Part shown: positions 1 through 12,696 of the stretch, piece after piece
How the letters are laid out: each line of letters begins with the position of its first letter
Position numbering within the stretch: the stretch's first letter is position 1
Source of the DNA: Microglena sp. YARC
Lineage: Eukaryota > Chlorophyta > Chlorophyceae > Chlamydomonadales > Chlamydomonadaceae
Direction: 5' to 3'
Assembly (NCBI GenBank): GCA_022414725.1
Contig: CM039466.1
Span: 34,144,271-34,208,270, forward strand
DNA length: 64,000 bases
The notes under the pieces: generated by a model
Database searches by the model: none
What the model saw: only the letters and a program-made list of their open reading frames with translations
What the model was told of the DNA's origin: nothing
Made by a program: the position numbers and the translations under genes

Positions 1-330
1 CACATACATACACACACATACATGCATAGGCACTCATGCGTACACACACACACACACACACACACGTACACACATACACACGTACACACATACACACACA
101 CACATACATACATACATACATACATACATACATACATACATACATACATACATACATACATACACACATACATACATACATACATACATACATACATACA
201 CCCCACCACGCACACACCCCACACTGTCTCACCCATACCCACAGTCACCCCCCACCAATAACAACACAGACACCCATACCTACAGTCCCCACCCCACCCC
301 ACCCACCCACCCCCTAACACCCCAACCCAC
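1..330. repeat. CA/CATA microsatellite and C-rich tract
   Basis: (CACA)n and (CATA)n to about 200, then CCCACC-rich sequence leading into the acceptor at 341-343. It lies in the intron upstream of sulfotransferase exon a. Long open frames here encode only Thr-His-Tyr repeats. Confidence 0.95.
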
Positions 331-343
331 CCACCCTATTCAG

Positions 344-475
344 GCACACCAACCTCTATCCAAGAGTATCATGCCGTGCATTGAGAAGTGCATCAAGATA
401 GCTAACAATGGCGGCAACAAGGATGAGTGCCTTGATGGGGCATGCTACCCTGCTGCGGTCAAAGCTGACATGCAG
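344..475 (+). CDS. Sulfotransferase exon a
   Basis: The exon follows the acceptor ctattcag and ends ATGCAG|GTATGG. It is 132 nt, open through 44 codons in phase 0, and contains four cysteines (PCIEKC, DECLDGAC). It joins in phase to the 2692 exon. Three further copies of its 3' end plus donor follow it. Confidence 0.7.
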
Positions 476-3400
476 GTATGGTATGGTGTGGTGTGTGTGG
501 GGGGGGTGGGGTGGGGTGGGGGGGCCTGGCGGACTTGAGCCCAGACAACCAAGAACATATTATCATCCAGATAGCTACCAACGGGAGCAACAAGGAGGAG
601 TGCCTGGATGGGGCATGCTACCCCTGCTGCCGTCAAATCTGACATGCAGGTGTGGCGTGGTGGTGTGTGGGTGTGGTGGTGGTGGGTGGTGGTGGGGGTG
701 GATGGGGCATGCTACTCTGCTGCTGTCAAAGCTGACATGCAGGTGTGGTATGGTGTGGTGTGTGCGTGTCGTGGTGGTGGTGGGGGTGGGGTGGGGGTGG
801 ATGGGGCATGCTACCCTGTCGCAGTCAAAGCTAATGTGCAGGGGAGTGCTTGGCAGTGTTTTATTACCATTTAAGATTTATGTAGACCAGGTTGAGTAGC
901 TACTTGGGCTACTCAAGCCTGATTCCAAGATTGTTGCGTGGCCATCGCATGGTGGAGTGTGAAGTACTAAGCCTGGGGGGGTTGGACGGTTGCGCCAAAC
1001 CCATGCGTCGCCATGCAACGACGGCGACGAGTCTTTGGAAGAAAACAAGCTGGTGCTTGATACTTTAAAGGGTGCTCTCCCCCTTAGGTCGCTCTTGGCG
1101 TTGCAGGTCGTCGTCTACCGCAATGGTAGCTTGTCCAGTTGAGGTACGAGACCGCTCCCCACCTGCGTACGACGGGCTCCCTTAACACCACGCCCCATCA
1201 GGCGTTATCATTACCTTTAGAGGGTGCATGTCCCCTTCGTTGTATGCATGTTACAGTCCAGGGATAGGCCAAATAGGCTAAAGGGACTTCCCCAACCGTG
1301 TAGCAAGGGCTCAAACTGCTGTTTTGTCAGCTAGGCCACTATTTTAAGCGCGCTAAGTCTGTCATCTGCCACTACTACCGCTACCACCAACACAACAAGC
1401 ACCACAAGCACTACAAAACCTCCACCCCCACCCCCACCACCATCACCATCACAAGCACCACAAGCACAAACACTGAAAACGCCACGAACACCAACTCAAA
1501 CACCACACACACCACAAACGGCGCAAAGACCATATAAAACATCACAGACACCATAAATGCCACAAACACCACAAACACCACAACACACCACAACACACCA
1601 CAACACACCACAACACACCACAAACACCACAACACACCACAAACACCATAAATGCCACAAACACCACAACACACCACAAACACCACAAACACCACAACAC
1701 ACCACAACACACCACAACACACCACAACACACCACAAACACCACAACACACCACAAACACCATAGACACCATAAATGCCACAAACACCACAACACACCAC
1801 AACACACCACAAACACCACAACACACCACAACACACCACAACACACCACAACACACCACAAACACCACACCACACCACAAACACCGCACACACCACAAAC
1901 GGCGCGAACACCACAACACACCACAAACACCACAACACACCACAAACACCGCACGCACCACAAACGGCGCAAACACCACAACACACCACAAACACCACAA
2001 CACACCACAAACACCGCACTCACCACAAACGGCGCAAACAACACAACACACCACAAACACCACAACACACCACAAATACCGCACACACCACAAACGGCGC
2101 ACACACCATATAAAACACCACAGACAACACAAACACCACAACACACCACCACCGCAACCTTAGTGGCCGTTTCATCCCCTCCATTGAAAGCCTGCATTGC
2201 CGATTCATCCCTCCCAACCAACAACAGGTTGCAAGCGAGCACAAGATGGACTACATGCGCGATGCCATCACCCGGATGCTCATGTTATTCATTCCCTCCA
2301 TGTTAACCTAGATTGCCGCTTCACCCCCTCCAACCAAAACCAGGTTGCAAGCGAGCACAAGATGGACTACGTGCGCGATGCAATCAACCCGATGCTCATG
2401 TTATTCATTCCCTCCATGTAAACATAGATTGCCGATCCATCCCTTCCAACCAACACCAGGTTACAAGCGAGCACAAGATGGACTACATGCGCGATGCCAT
2501 CAACCCGATGCTCATGTTATTCATTCCCTCCATGTAAACATAGATTGCCGCTTCATCCCTTCCAACCAACACCAGGTTGCAAGCGAGCACAAGATGGACT
2601 ACGTGCGCGATGCAATCAACCCGATGCTCATGTTATTCATTCCCTCCATGTGAACCTAGATTGCCGCTTCATCTCTTCCAACCAACACCAGGTTGCAAGC
2701 GAGCACAAGATGGACTACGTGCGCGATGCAATCAACCCGATGTTCATGCGAGCAATGTACGGTCAGCATGAACCCAAGCTAGTGATCATGCTGCGAGAAC
2801 CTATCGCGCGCTTGCACTCAGCCTACTATGGGTAAGAACTAATCCAAGAAATCTGAATACCCACTTATCTTATAAATATTATTAATCCCCCCCCCCCCCC
2901 ACACCCCCCCCCACACCCCACACACACACACACATACATACAGTCACACAGTCCTTCACATGCATACAGCCTACTATGGGTAAGAACGAAACCAAGAAAC
3001 TTATCTTATCTCATTAATATTACTTACCCCCCCACACCCACACCCACACACACACCCACACCCACACACCCACACACACACACACACACTAACACACACA
3101 GTAGCACACAAACTAGCACCCGCACCCGCATACACCCACACCCACAGTCCTTCACGGACGTGCTCACTGCATGTCTTTTGTCGTACTTAATGAAAACAAC
3201 CAAGAAAGTGTTCCTTTGTCTCTGACGAGCCCAATGATAACATCAGCATGACATGCATACTGCACTCTATGTACATATGTAGATATTGACAACGCCTGGT
3301 AGGGCGTGGTATTAAGGGATCCCCGCCTTGCGGGGGTAGGGAACGGGCTGCTACTTTATCTGGACAAAACTACCATGGCGGTTGATAACAACCGCGAACA

Positions 3401-6400
3401 CTAAAGCGCATCCATACATGTAGACTTCATCACATACTGTATACATGTATCGACCTTTTCACACGCTACATAAAAAAAAGATAACACCTGGAGGGGCGTG
3501 GTGTTAAGTGTCACCCTCCAGGCGGGAGGGACTCCTTCATGCGACGTGTGGCAAGAATGCTGGTACAGGAGGCGATAGATTCTCTGTGCAGCTTGAGATG
3601 AGTTTGTCGTACGTACGTAGACTCACACTCTGCATACATATTTAGACCTTATAAGACGCTACATACATATTTATACCTTATCATACGCTACAGACATGTG
3701 TAGACTTTATCAAATGTACTTACGTTGACTTTGTCACACTCTACGTACTTACGTTGACTTTGTCACACTCTACGTACTTACGTTGAGTTTGTCACACTCT
3801 ACGTACTTACGTTGACTTTGTCACACTCTACGTACTTACGTTGACTTTGTCACATTCTACGTACTTACGTTGACTTTGCCACACTTTACATATATATTGC
3901 CATTTGTAGACCTTATCACATGCTATGTATGTATGAATGTATGTATGTATGTATGTATGTATGTATGTATGTATGTATGTATGTATGTATGTACCTACGC
4001 ACGTACGTAGACTGTATGTTCATACGTAGACTGTATGCCTTATCGACTGTATACCTTACAGACTGTATGTTCATACGTAGACTGTATGTACATACACAGA
4101 CTGTATACCTTACAGACTGTATGTTCATGCGTCAACAGTATGCACATACATAGACTGTATACCTTACAGACTGTATGTTTATGCGTCGACAGTATGTACA
4201 TACATAGACTGTATACCTTACAGACTGTATGTTTATGCGTCAACAGTATGTACATACATAGACTGTATACCTTACAGACCGTATGTTTATGCGTCAACAG
4301 TATGTACATACATAGACTGTATACCTTACAGACTGTATGTTTATGCGTCAACAGTATGTACATACATAGACTGTATACCTTACAGACTGTATGTTCATAC
4401 GTAGACTGTATGTACATACACAGACTGTATACCTTACAGACTGTATGTTCATGCGTCAACAGTATGCACATACATAGACTGTATACCTTACAGAATGTAT
4501 GTTTATGCGTCGACAGTATGTACATACATAGACTGTATACCTTACAGACTGTATGTTCATACGTAGACCGAATGCACATTCATAGACTGTATACCTTACA
4601 GACTGTATGTTCATACGTAGACTGTATGTACATACATAGACTGTATAACACTCTACTTACATAAATTTGGTAGACCTTAGTGTACTCTACTAGCATACAT
4701 TACTTGTAAACGCTGTATGGGGTCATAGTTATTCTTTTCAGCTACCAGCAGCAGCTTTTAGGCAGCTCCTCTGGCTGGCTACCCAGCCAAACATGTAGCA
4801 ATGTAGTGCAGCTGAAAGCTGGCAGAGTGGTCTTTCTAGCACTGCTGAAATCTTGGGGCTTGGCCTATTGGCTGGCTCAGGAAGCTGCCTAGAAGCTGCT
4901 GCTTGTAGCTGAAAATAAAAGCTATGTATGGGGTCCCATACACACACTTCAATACGTTGTTTTAAATTTGTGAAAGGACTTTCATCCCAGGAGGTGGGTC
5001 TCCCGACACAAACCTGCAACACCGAGGATTCAGTTCAAATGGCGTTGCCACTCCTACAAAATAGTAGGCGCACTTAGGGTCGGTGGGAGATACAGACCCT
5101 CGACTAAATGAACATTCACCACTACCTCTATTGACCACGTGAGACAAGCTTAACGATCACATACTTTCGCCCATCTCCTGCTCCTGCTCCTGTTCCATAA
5201 TAATGATAACGCCTGGTGGGGCGTGGTGTTAAGGGAGCCCGTCGTACGCGGGTGGGGAGCGGTCTCCTACCTCAACTGGACAAGCTACCATCGCGGTTGA
5301 CGACGACATGCAACGCCAAGAGCGACCGAAGGGGGAGTCGAACCCTCGACTCTTCATTCTTAAAGTGATTCAGTCTACCATTAGACCAATGTATGTCACT
5401 GAAAGAGGCTTCCTGTTCCACGGAACTCCCTAAGCTCATGCGCCTCCTTGTCTCCGTCCCCAATGCCCTCCACCACTGCCACAACCTGAGGATGTCACGC
5501 CTGGCCTCATCTCTTCTGCACCCCTTACCATGCCTTTAGCCCCTTTCAGTGATGTACATTGGTCTAGTGGTAGACCAAATCACTATGAGGACGAAGAGTC
5601 GGGGGTTCGATTCCCCCTACGGCCGCTCTTAGCGTTGCAGGTCGTTGTCAACCACGATGGTAGCTTGTCCAGTTGAGGTAGAAGACCGCTCTTTACCCTC
5701 GTACGACGGGTTCCCTTAACACCACGCCCCACCAGGCGTTATCATTACTATGCCTTTCTCTGCTCCTCTTCCTGCTGCATGGTATTACCTAACCTGATGC
5801 ACCTCCTCCGATCTGTCCCCCATGTCATCCACCACTACCACGACCTGCGAATGCCCCGCTTAGGATCATCTCTTCACCACCCCTCATCATGCTTTTCTCT
5901 GCTCCTCCTCTTGTTGCGCAGTACTACCTTATAATCTGCTGCACCTCCTCCTCTCCTTCCTCCGTGCCCTCCACCACAGCCACGACCTGCAGATGCCACG
6001 ATTAAGCTCATCTCTTCTCCACCCCTCATCATGCCTTTCTCTGCCCCTGTTCCTGTTCCTGTTGCGCAGTACTACCTTCAAACCTGCTGCACCTCCTTCT
6101 CTCCGTCCCCCATGCCCTCCACCACTGCTACATCCTGCAGATGCCACGATTAAGCTCATCTTTTCTCCACCCCTCATCATGCCTTTCTCTGCCCCTGTTC
6201 CTGTTCCTGCTGCGCAGTACTACCTTCTAACCTGCTGTACCTCCTCCCATCCATCCCCCATGCTCTCCACCACTGCCACGTCCTGCAGATGCCACGATTA
6301 AGCTCATCTCTTCTCCACCCCTAATCATGCCTGTCTCTGCTCCTCTTCCTGTTGCGCAATACCGCCTTCTAATCTCATGCACCTCCTCGTCTCCGTCCAC

Positions 6401-9400
6401 CATGCCCTCCACCACTGCCACGACCTGCAGATGCCACTTTGTGCTCATTATTTTTCCACCCCTCTTCATATTTTTCTCTGCTCCTCCTCTTGTTGCGCAA
6501 TACTGCCCTCTAACCAAGTCCCTTTCGCCTATTGGGCCTACCCCTGGACTGTAACATACTCACTAACCTGCTGCTCCTCCTCTCCTTCTCCCATGCCCTC
6601 CACCACTGCCACGACCTGCGGACGCCACAATTGTGTTCATCTCTTCTTCACCCCTCACCATGCATTCTCTTCGCAGCTACCCGCACTGTGAGTCTTAGAT
6701 AGGCCATATTATAAGTCATATTGAGACCATATTGTAACTCATATTTATACCATATTATTAGTCATATTGAGACTACATTAGTAATCATATTTATACCATA
6801 TTATTAGTCATATTGGGACCATATTATTAGTCAAATTGAGATCACATTATTAGTCATATTGAGACCATATTATAAGTCATACTGTACGCCTGGAAAATTA
6901 AAAATTGTGAACACAGGAGTAAACAAAGAGGTCCACACGCCATGCCTAAGAAACCTGGCGAGGGCTGACCCCCCCCCCCCCCCCCCCCCCCCTCCCCCCC
7001 CTCCTCCCATTAGATAGAAATAATATTTTTTGAAAAACTTAGATATAGATTTAGGGGAGTTACAATATATACAGCGCACACAATGGAGTCCTCGGATTTG
7101 CAGTGCCTGGATCGTGTGATCAGCAAACAAAAGTGAAAAGGTAATGATAACGCCTGGTGGGGCGTGGTGTTAAGGGAGCCCGTCGTACGCGGGTAGGGAG
7201 CGGTCTCCTACCTCAACTGGACAAGCTACCATCGCGGTTGACGACGACATGCAACGCCAAGAGCGACCGAAGGGGGAGTCGAACCCCCGACTCTTCATTC
7301 TTAGGCGATCTGGTCTACCACTAGACCATTGTGAATCACTGAAAGAGGCTAAACAAAAGTGATAATACCAAAAATATATGATAACACAAAAAATAAGTGA
7401 TAACACTGCCGTTGTCATATCTGAGAGACGGGACTAAATGATGTGAAACCACTTGACCCTCAACTCAGAGTATGAGATCATTGAATCATTAAGTGATTAA
7501 AACAATCATACAATTTATATTTAAATCAATTATAAAATCTTTTTTACACATTGAAACATCTAATCATGTAAACGCACCCTACCCCCCCTATCCTGACCCC
7601 CCCCTACCCTCCCTACCCTAAACTCCCCTAACCCCGTACCCTAAACCCCCCCACCCCACCCACCCCCACCCCACCCCACCCCACCCCACCCCACACACAC
7701 ACCCTGAACCCAGACTTCGGTGCTTTCGGCAAAAACTCAACGGGCTTCCTGAAGTATGTTAAAGAGCAAGTTGCTGCCTTCCAGGAGTGCTCTAAGGAGC
7801 ATGGGGATGTGAAGTGCGCTATCATGTTTGAGGTATGGGATGTGAATGGGGATGTGAAGTGGGCTATCATACGGGATGGGATGTGGAGCATGGGGATGTG
7901 CAGTGCGCTATCATATGTGAGGTATGGGATGTGATGTGAAGTGGGCTATCATACGGGATGGGATGTGGCGCATGGGGAAGTGCAGTGCGCTATCATATGT
8001 GAGGTATGGGATGTGAAGTGAAGTGGGCTATCATATGGGATGGGATGTGGAGCATGGGGATGTGCAGTGCGCTATCATATGTGAGGTATGGGATGTGAAG
8101 TGAAGTGGGCTATCATATGGGATGGGATGTGGAGCATGGGGATGTGCAGTGCGCTATCATATGTGAGGTATGGGATGTGAAGTGAAGTGGGCTATCATAT
8201 GGGATGGGATGTGGAGCATGGGGATGTGCAGTGCGCTATCATATGTGAGGTATGGGATGTGAAGTGAAGTGGGCTATCATATGGGATGGGATGTGGAGCA
8301 TGGGGATGTGCAGTGCGCTATCATATGTAAGGTATGGGATGTGAAGTGAAGTGGGCTATCATATGGGATGGGATGTGGAGCATGGGGATGTGCAGTGCGC
8401 TATCATATGTGAGGTATGGGATGTGAAGTGAAGTGGGCTATCATATGGGATGGGATGTGGAGCATGGGGATGTGCAGTGCGCTATCATATGTGAGGTATG
8501 GGATGTGAAGTGAAGTGGGCTATCATATGGGATGGGATGTGGAGCATGGGGATGTGCAGTGCGCTATCATATGTGAGGTAGGGGATGGCCTTTGCCCTAC
8601 GGCTGCCTGCACCCTGTCTAGTTTGTTGAACAGGTGTTCAGGGTGTTCAACATCTCAATATTAAAATACAAGGTTACAATTTAAGGTTGCAAAATAAGGT
8701 TACAATAGAAGGTTACAATTTAAGGTTACAATAGAAGGTTACAATATAAGGTTACAACAGAAGGTTGCAATATAAGGTTACAATATAAGGTTACAATTTA
8801 AGGTTACAATATAAGGTTACAATATAAGGTTACAATATAAGGTTACATTATAACGTTACAATTTAAGGTTACAATAGAAGGTTACAATTTAAGGTTACAA
8901 CATAAGGTTACAATATAAGGTTATAATTGAAGGTTACAATATAAGGTTACAATATAAGGTTACAACAGAAGGTTGCAATATAAGGTTACAATTTAAGGTT
9001 ACAATTGAAGGTTACAATATAAGGTTGCAATATAAGGTTACAATTTAAGGTTACAATTTAAGGTTACAATATAAGGTTGCAATATAAGGTTACAATATAA
9101 GGTTACAATTTAAGGTTACAATATAAGGTTACAATATAAGGTTACAATATAAGGTTACAATATAAGGTTACGATATAATGATACAATATAATGTTACAAT
9201 AATGTTACGGTAATGTTACAAAATAATGCCACAAGTTCACCTCTGGATTCATGTGTCTCTCCACTTTTCAGGCGCTAGGGTCTAAGCATGAGAAGGTCTA
9301 CTTTCACTGCGAGTGAGTTTGCAACCTCTGGCCTGACTTGACCTGACTTGCCTTGACCTGAATCGAAGCAAACTGACCTGACCTGTTGTTCTGTAAGTAG

Positions 9401-11270
9401 ACAGCATGATACTAGGCGTATCTGCCGTTGTCATATTTTAGGGTTGTCGAGTATGATATCGTGGTCACATAAAGCACAACTGACCTGACCTGACCTGACC
9501 TGACCTGACAGCATGATACTAGGTGTATCTGCCGTCAACCGTATGAAACGTGACTGGTTCTAGCCTCGTTGCCAACCTCGAGCAAGGTGAGCTTACGAAC
9601 CGGTGTCGATAAAAACACGTCCTTAGTAGGGTCAACTGTCCCCGGCAGTGTGACTTACTTGGATGTTCTAATTTTCAATTTTCAATTTTTTGGGACTAAG
9701 CATGAGAAGGTCTACTGGCATTGCAAGTGAGTGTGTGTGCAACCTCTGACCTGAACTGGACTGAACTGAACTGAACTGAACTGAACTGAACACAACTGAC
9801 TGAACTACACTAACCAAACCACATGACCTGAACTGGACTGAACTGAACTGAACTGAACTGAACTGAACTGAACACAACTGACTGAACTACACTGACCAAA
9901 CCACATGACCTAAACTGGACTGACCTGACCTGAACTGGACTGAACTGAACTGAACTGAACTGAACACAACCGACTGAACTACACTGACCAAACCACATGA
10001 CCTGAACTGGACTGGACTGAACTGAACTGAACTGAACACAACTGAACACAACTGACTGAACTACACTGACCAAACCACATGACCTAAACTGACCTGAACT
10101 GGACTGAACTGAACTGAACTGAACTGAACTGAACACAACCGACTGAACTACACTGACCAAACCACATGACCTGAACTGGACTGGACTGAACTGAACTGAA
10201 CTGAACACAACTGAACACAACTGACTGAACTACACTGACCAAACCACATGACCTAAACTGGACTGACCTGAACTGACCTGAACTGGACTGACTGAACTAC
10301 ACTGACCAGATCAAACCACATGACCTGAACTCGACTGACCTGAACTGACCTGAACTGAACTGAACTGAACTGGCTGATCTACTCTGAGCAAACCAAACCA
10401 CATGACCTGAACTGACCACACCTGACCAAACCAAACCGGCTGACCTGACCTGACATGTGTCACTTTAACTATTTCCTGCTGTGACAAGTGCGTGCTCACT
10501 TTACTCCTACCTCCCACCTCCAGACCTAAAGTACCAACTGAAGCAACAACTGAAGTACAAACTGAAGCACCAGCTGAAGTACAAACTGAAGCACAAACTG
10601 GTTGCCCTTCTTTGTCTTTGCAGCCAAATCCTGCGTAGCATGCACTCGGTTTGGATGGAAGGATGGTTGCGCTTTTTCCCACGCTCTTCCATTCTCGTGA
10701 TCAAGTGAGTGATTCAAAGATTTTTTGTATATGATGCATAAGTACTTTTTTTTTGACGACGCCTCACCATTCCGTCACTGAATGGCGACGCATGGGCCTG
10801 GCTCAAGTAGTCAGAAATGCCCCCCTAGAACCCTCCACGCTTCACGCCCTGCAAAATTCGGGGGGCAGCGCGTCACACTGGGGTTGCACTGAGGCAATCA
10901 ATTCGTGACGCGGCGCAAAACAAAAAGTAACCACAAAGTGCTACCCTCCGTCTTGGCAGCCAAATCCTGCGTGGTATGCATTTGGTTTGGATGGAGGGAT
11001 GGTTGCGCTTTTTCACACACTCTTCCATTCTTGTAATCAATTGAGTGATTAAAGAGAGTGCATCAACTGAGTAAAGCAGATTAGCAAAAAGATGAGTGAT
11101 TAAAGAGAGTACGTCGACTGAGTAAAGCAGATTAGCAAAAATAATCGTGATGAAAGCGAGTGCATCAACTGAGTAAAGCAGATTAGCAAAAATAATTGTG
11201 ATGAAAGCGAGTGCATCAACTGAGTAAAGCAGATTAGCAGAAATATGTTTGATGATATAAGTGGGATTAT

Positions 11271-11304
<34 letters not shown>

Positions 11305-11697
11305 AGGGGGCAAGGGGGGGGCAAAAAAAAGTGAAAGACCCCATCACAAAAAAGTGTGCAGGCACCCTTCTGCAGCCCCCCCCCTCCCCCGGCTCCGGAA
11401 CCCACTGTACAGCCACTATCTCAGCCACCACTTAGTGTTATGGTGTCTAATTATGCTCATTCTACAGGGTTTTCAAAAGCCTATCCATTGAGGTTGGTCT
11501 CGAGACCGTTGGGAATGTTTGAAACATAGAAAATCATCATCATCGATGTTACATCGTTTGATGGGGCTTGGAGATCAGTCAGTCCGTTAAAACAAAGTCA
11601 GTCAAAAAAGTCAGTCAAAAAAGAAGAAGCAGTGAACTACCACGAGGTCTTACTCTGTACTTCGTTGTACTCGTGTTGGTTACGACGCTGTGTGTGT

Positions 11698-11790
<93 letters not shown>

Positions 11791-12655
11791 CTGAATCCTG
11801 GACCTTGGAACCCCCCCCCTCGCGCGGCCCAGACTTAGGAGGACCATTACTTTTTTTCCACTGGGCCAAATCGAGAAATAAAACCGGATTCTTCATCCTC
11901 TCTATGATATCTACGAAGTTTGATGATAGGTTAATTTTTGTTCGAAGGTGCCCCCCCCCCCTTAGGATTTAAATATCAATTATACCCCTTTTGATAAGTT
12001 GGGCATAAAGTCCCGAAAATAAAAATTCCGTAAAAAATTGTATTTGCTTGAATGAATTATAGACTCTGTATGGTCAAAGCCCAGCAAAGCCATTAGTTGG
12101 TGGCAATACAATTAAAAAAAGCCACACTAGACTTAAAGAGTGGGGCGGGTGTGGCTTTTTAAAACTTGAAGGTGAAGTTGAAGTTCTTAAAAGTTGAAGT
12201 TTAAGTTTAAGAGTTGCAGCCTGCCGGTGATCAAATACGTGAGCTAGTAGAAAAGAAATAAAGGATCAGCTATTAATAATAAATAATAATAAATATATAA
12301 TCATAGATACGTAAGTAGTAGTATCTTCTTTTTATTGTTTGTGATGCTCGTCAGCCTCCCTTAACTTTGTCAAAATGTAGATAACGTTTTTGTCCAATAG
12401 GCCAGCAGGTAATGTAACCATCACCAACCCACCACCGACTCACCACCACACACACACCACCACACGCATCAGCACACGCACCACCGCACACACAACCACA
12501 TTCACAAACACCCCTCACCCCTTCATTGACCCTTTCTGCGGAATTCGGTGAACACTTCAAGAGCACTGAAAATTAGCAGCGTGTGCTGCAAGACAGAGCT
12601 GGACACGCAAGTCTAGTGAATACTAGTATTAGTATTGGTATTAGTATAAGTATCA

Positions 12656-12696
<41 letters not shown>

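Noticed and set aside
1411..2306. Long open frames of Cys-Val-Val or Thr-His-His repeats (200-250 codons)
   Set aside because: They translate a CACCACAAC minisatellite in several frames at once; no coding signature.
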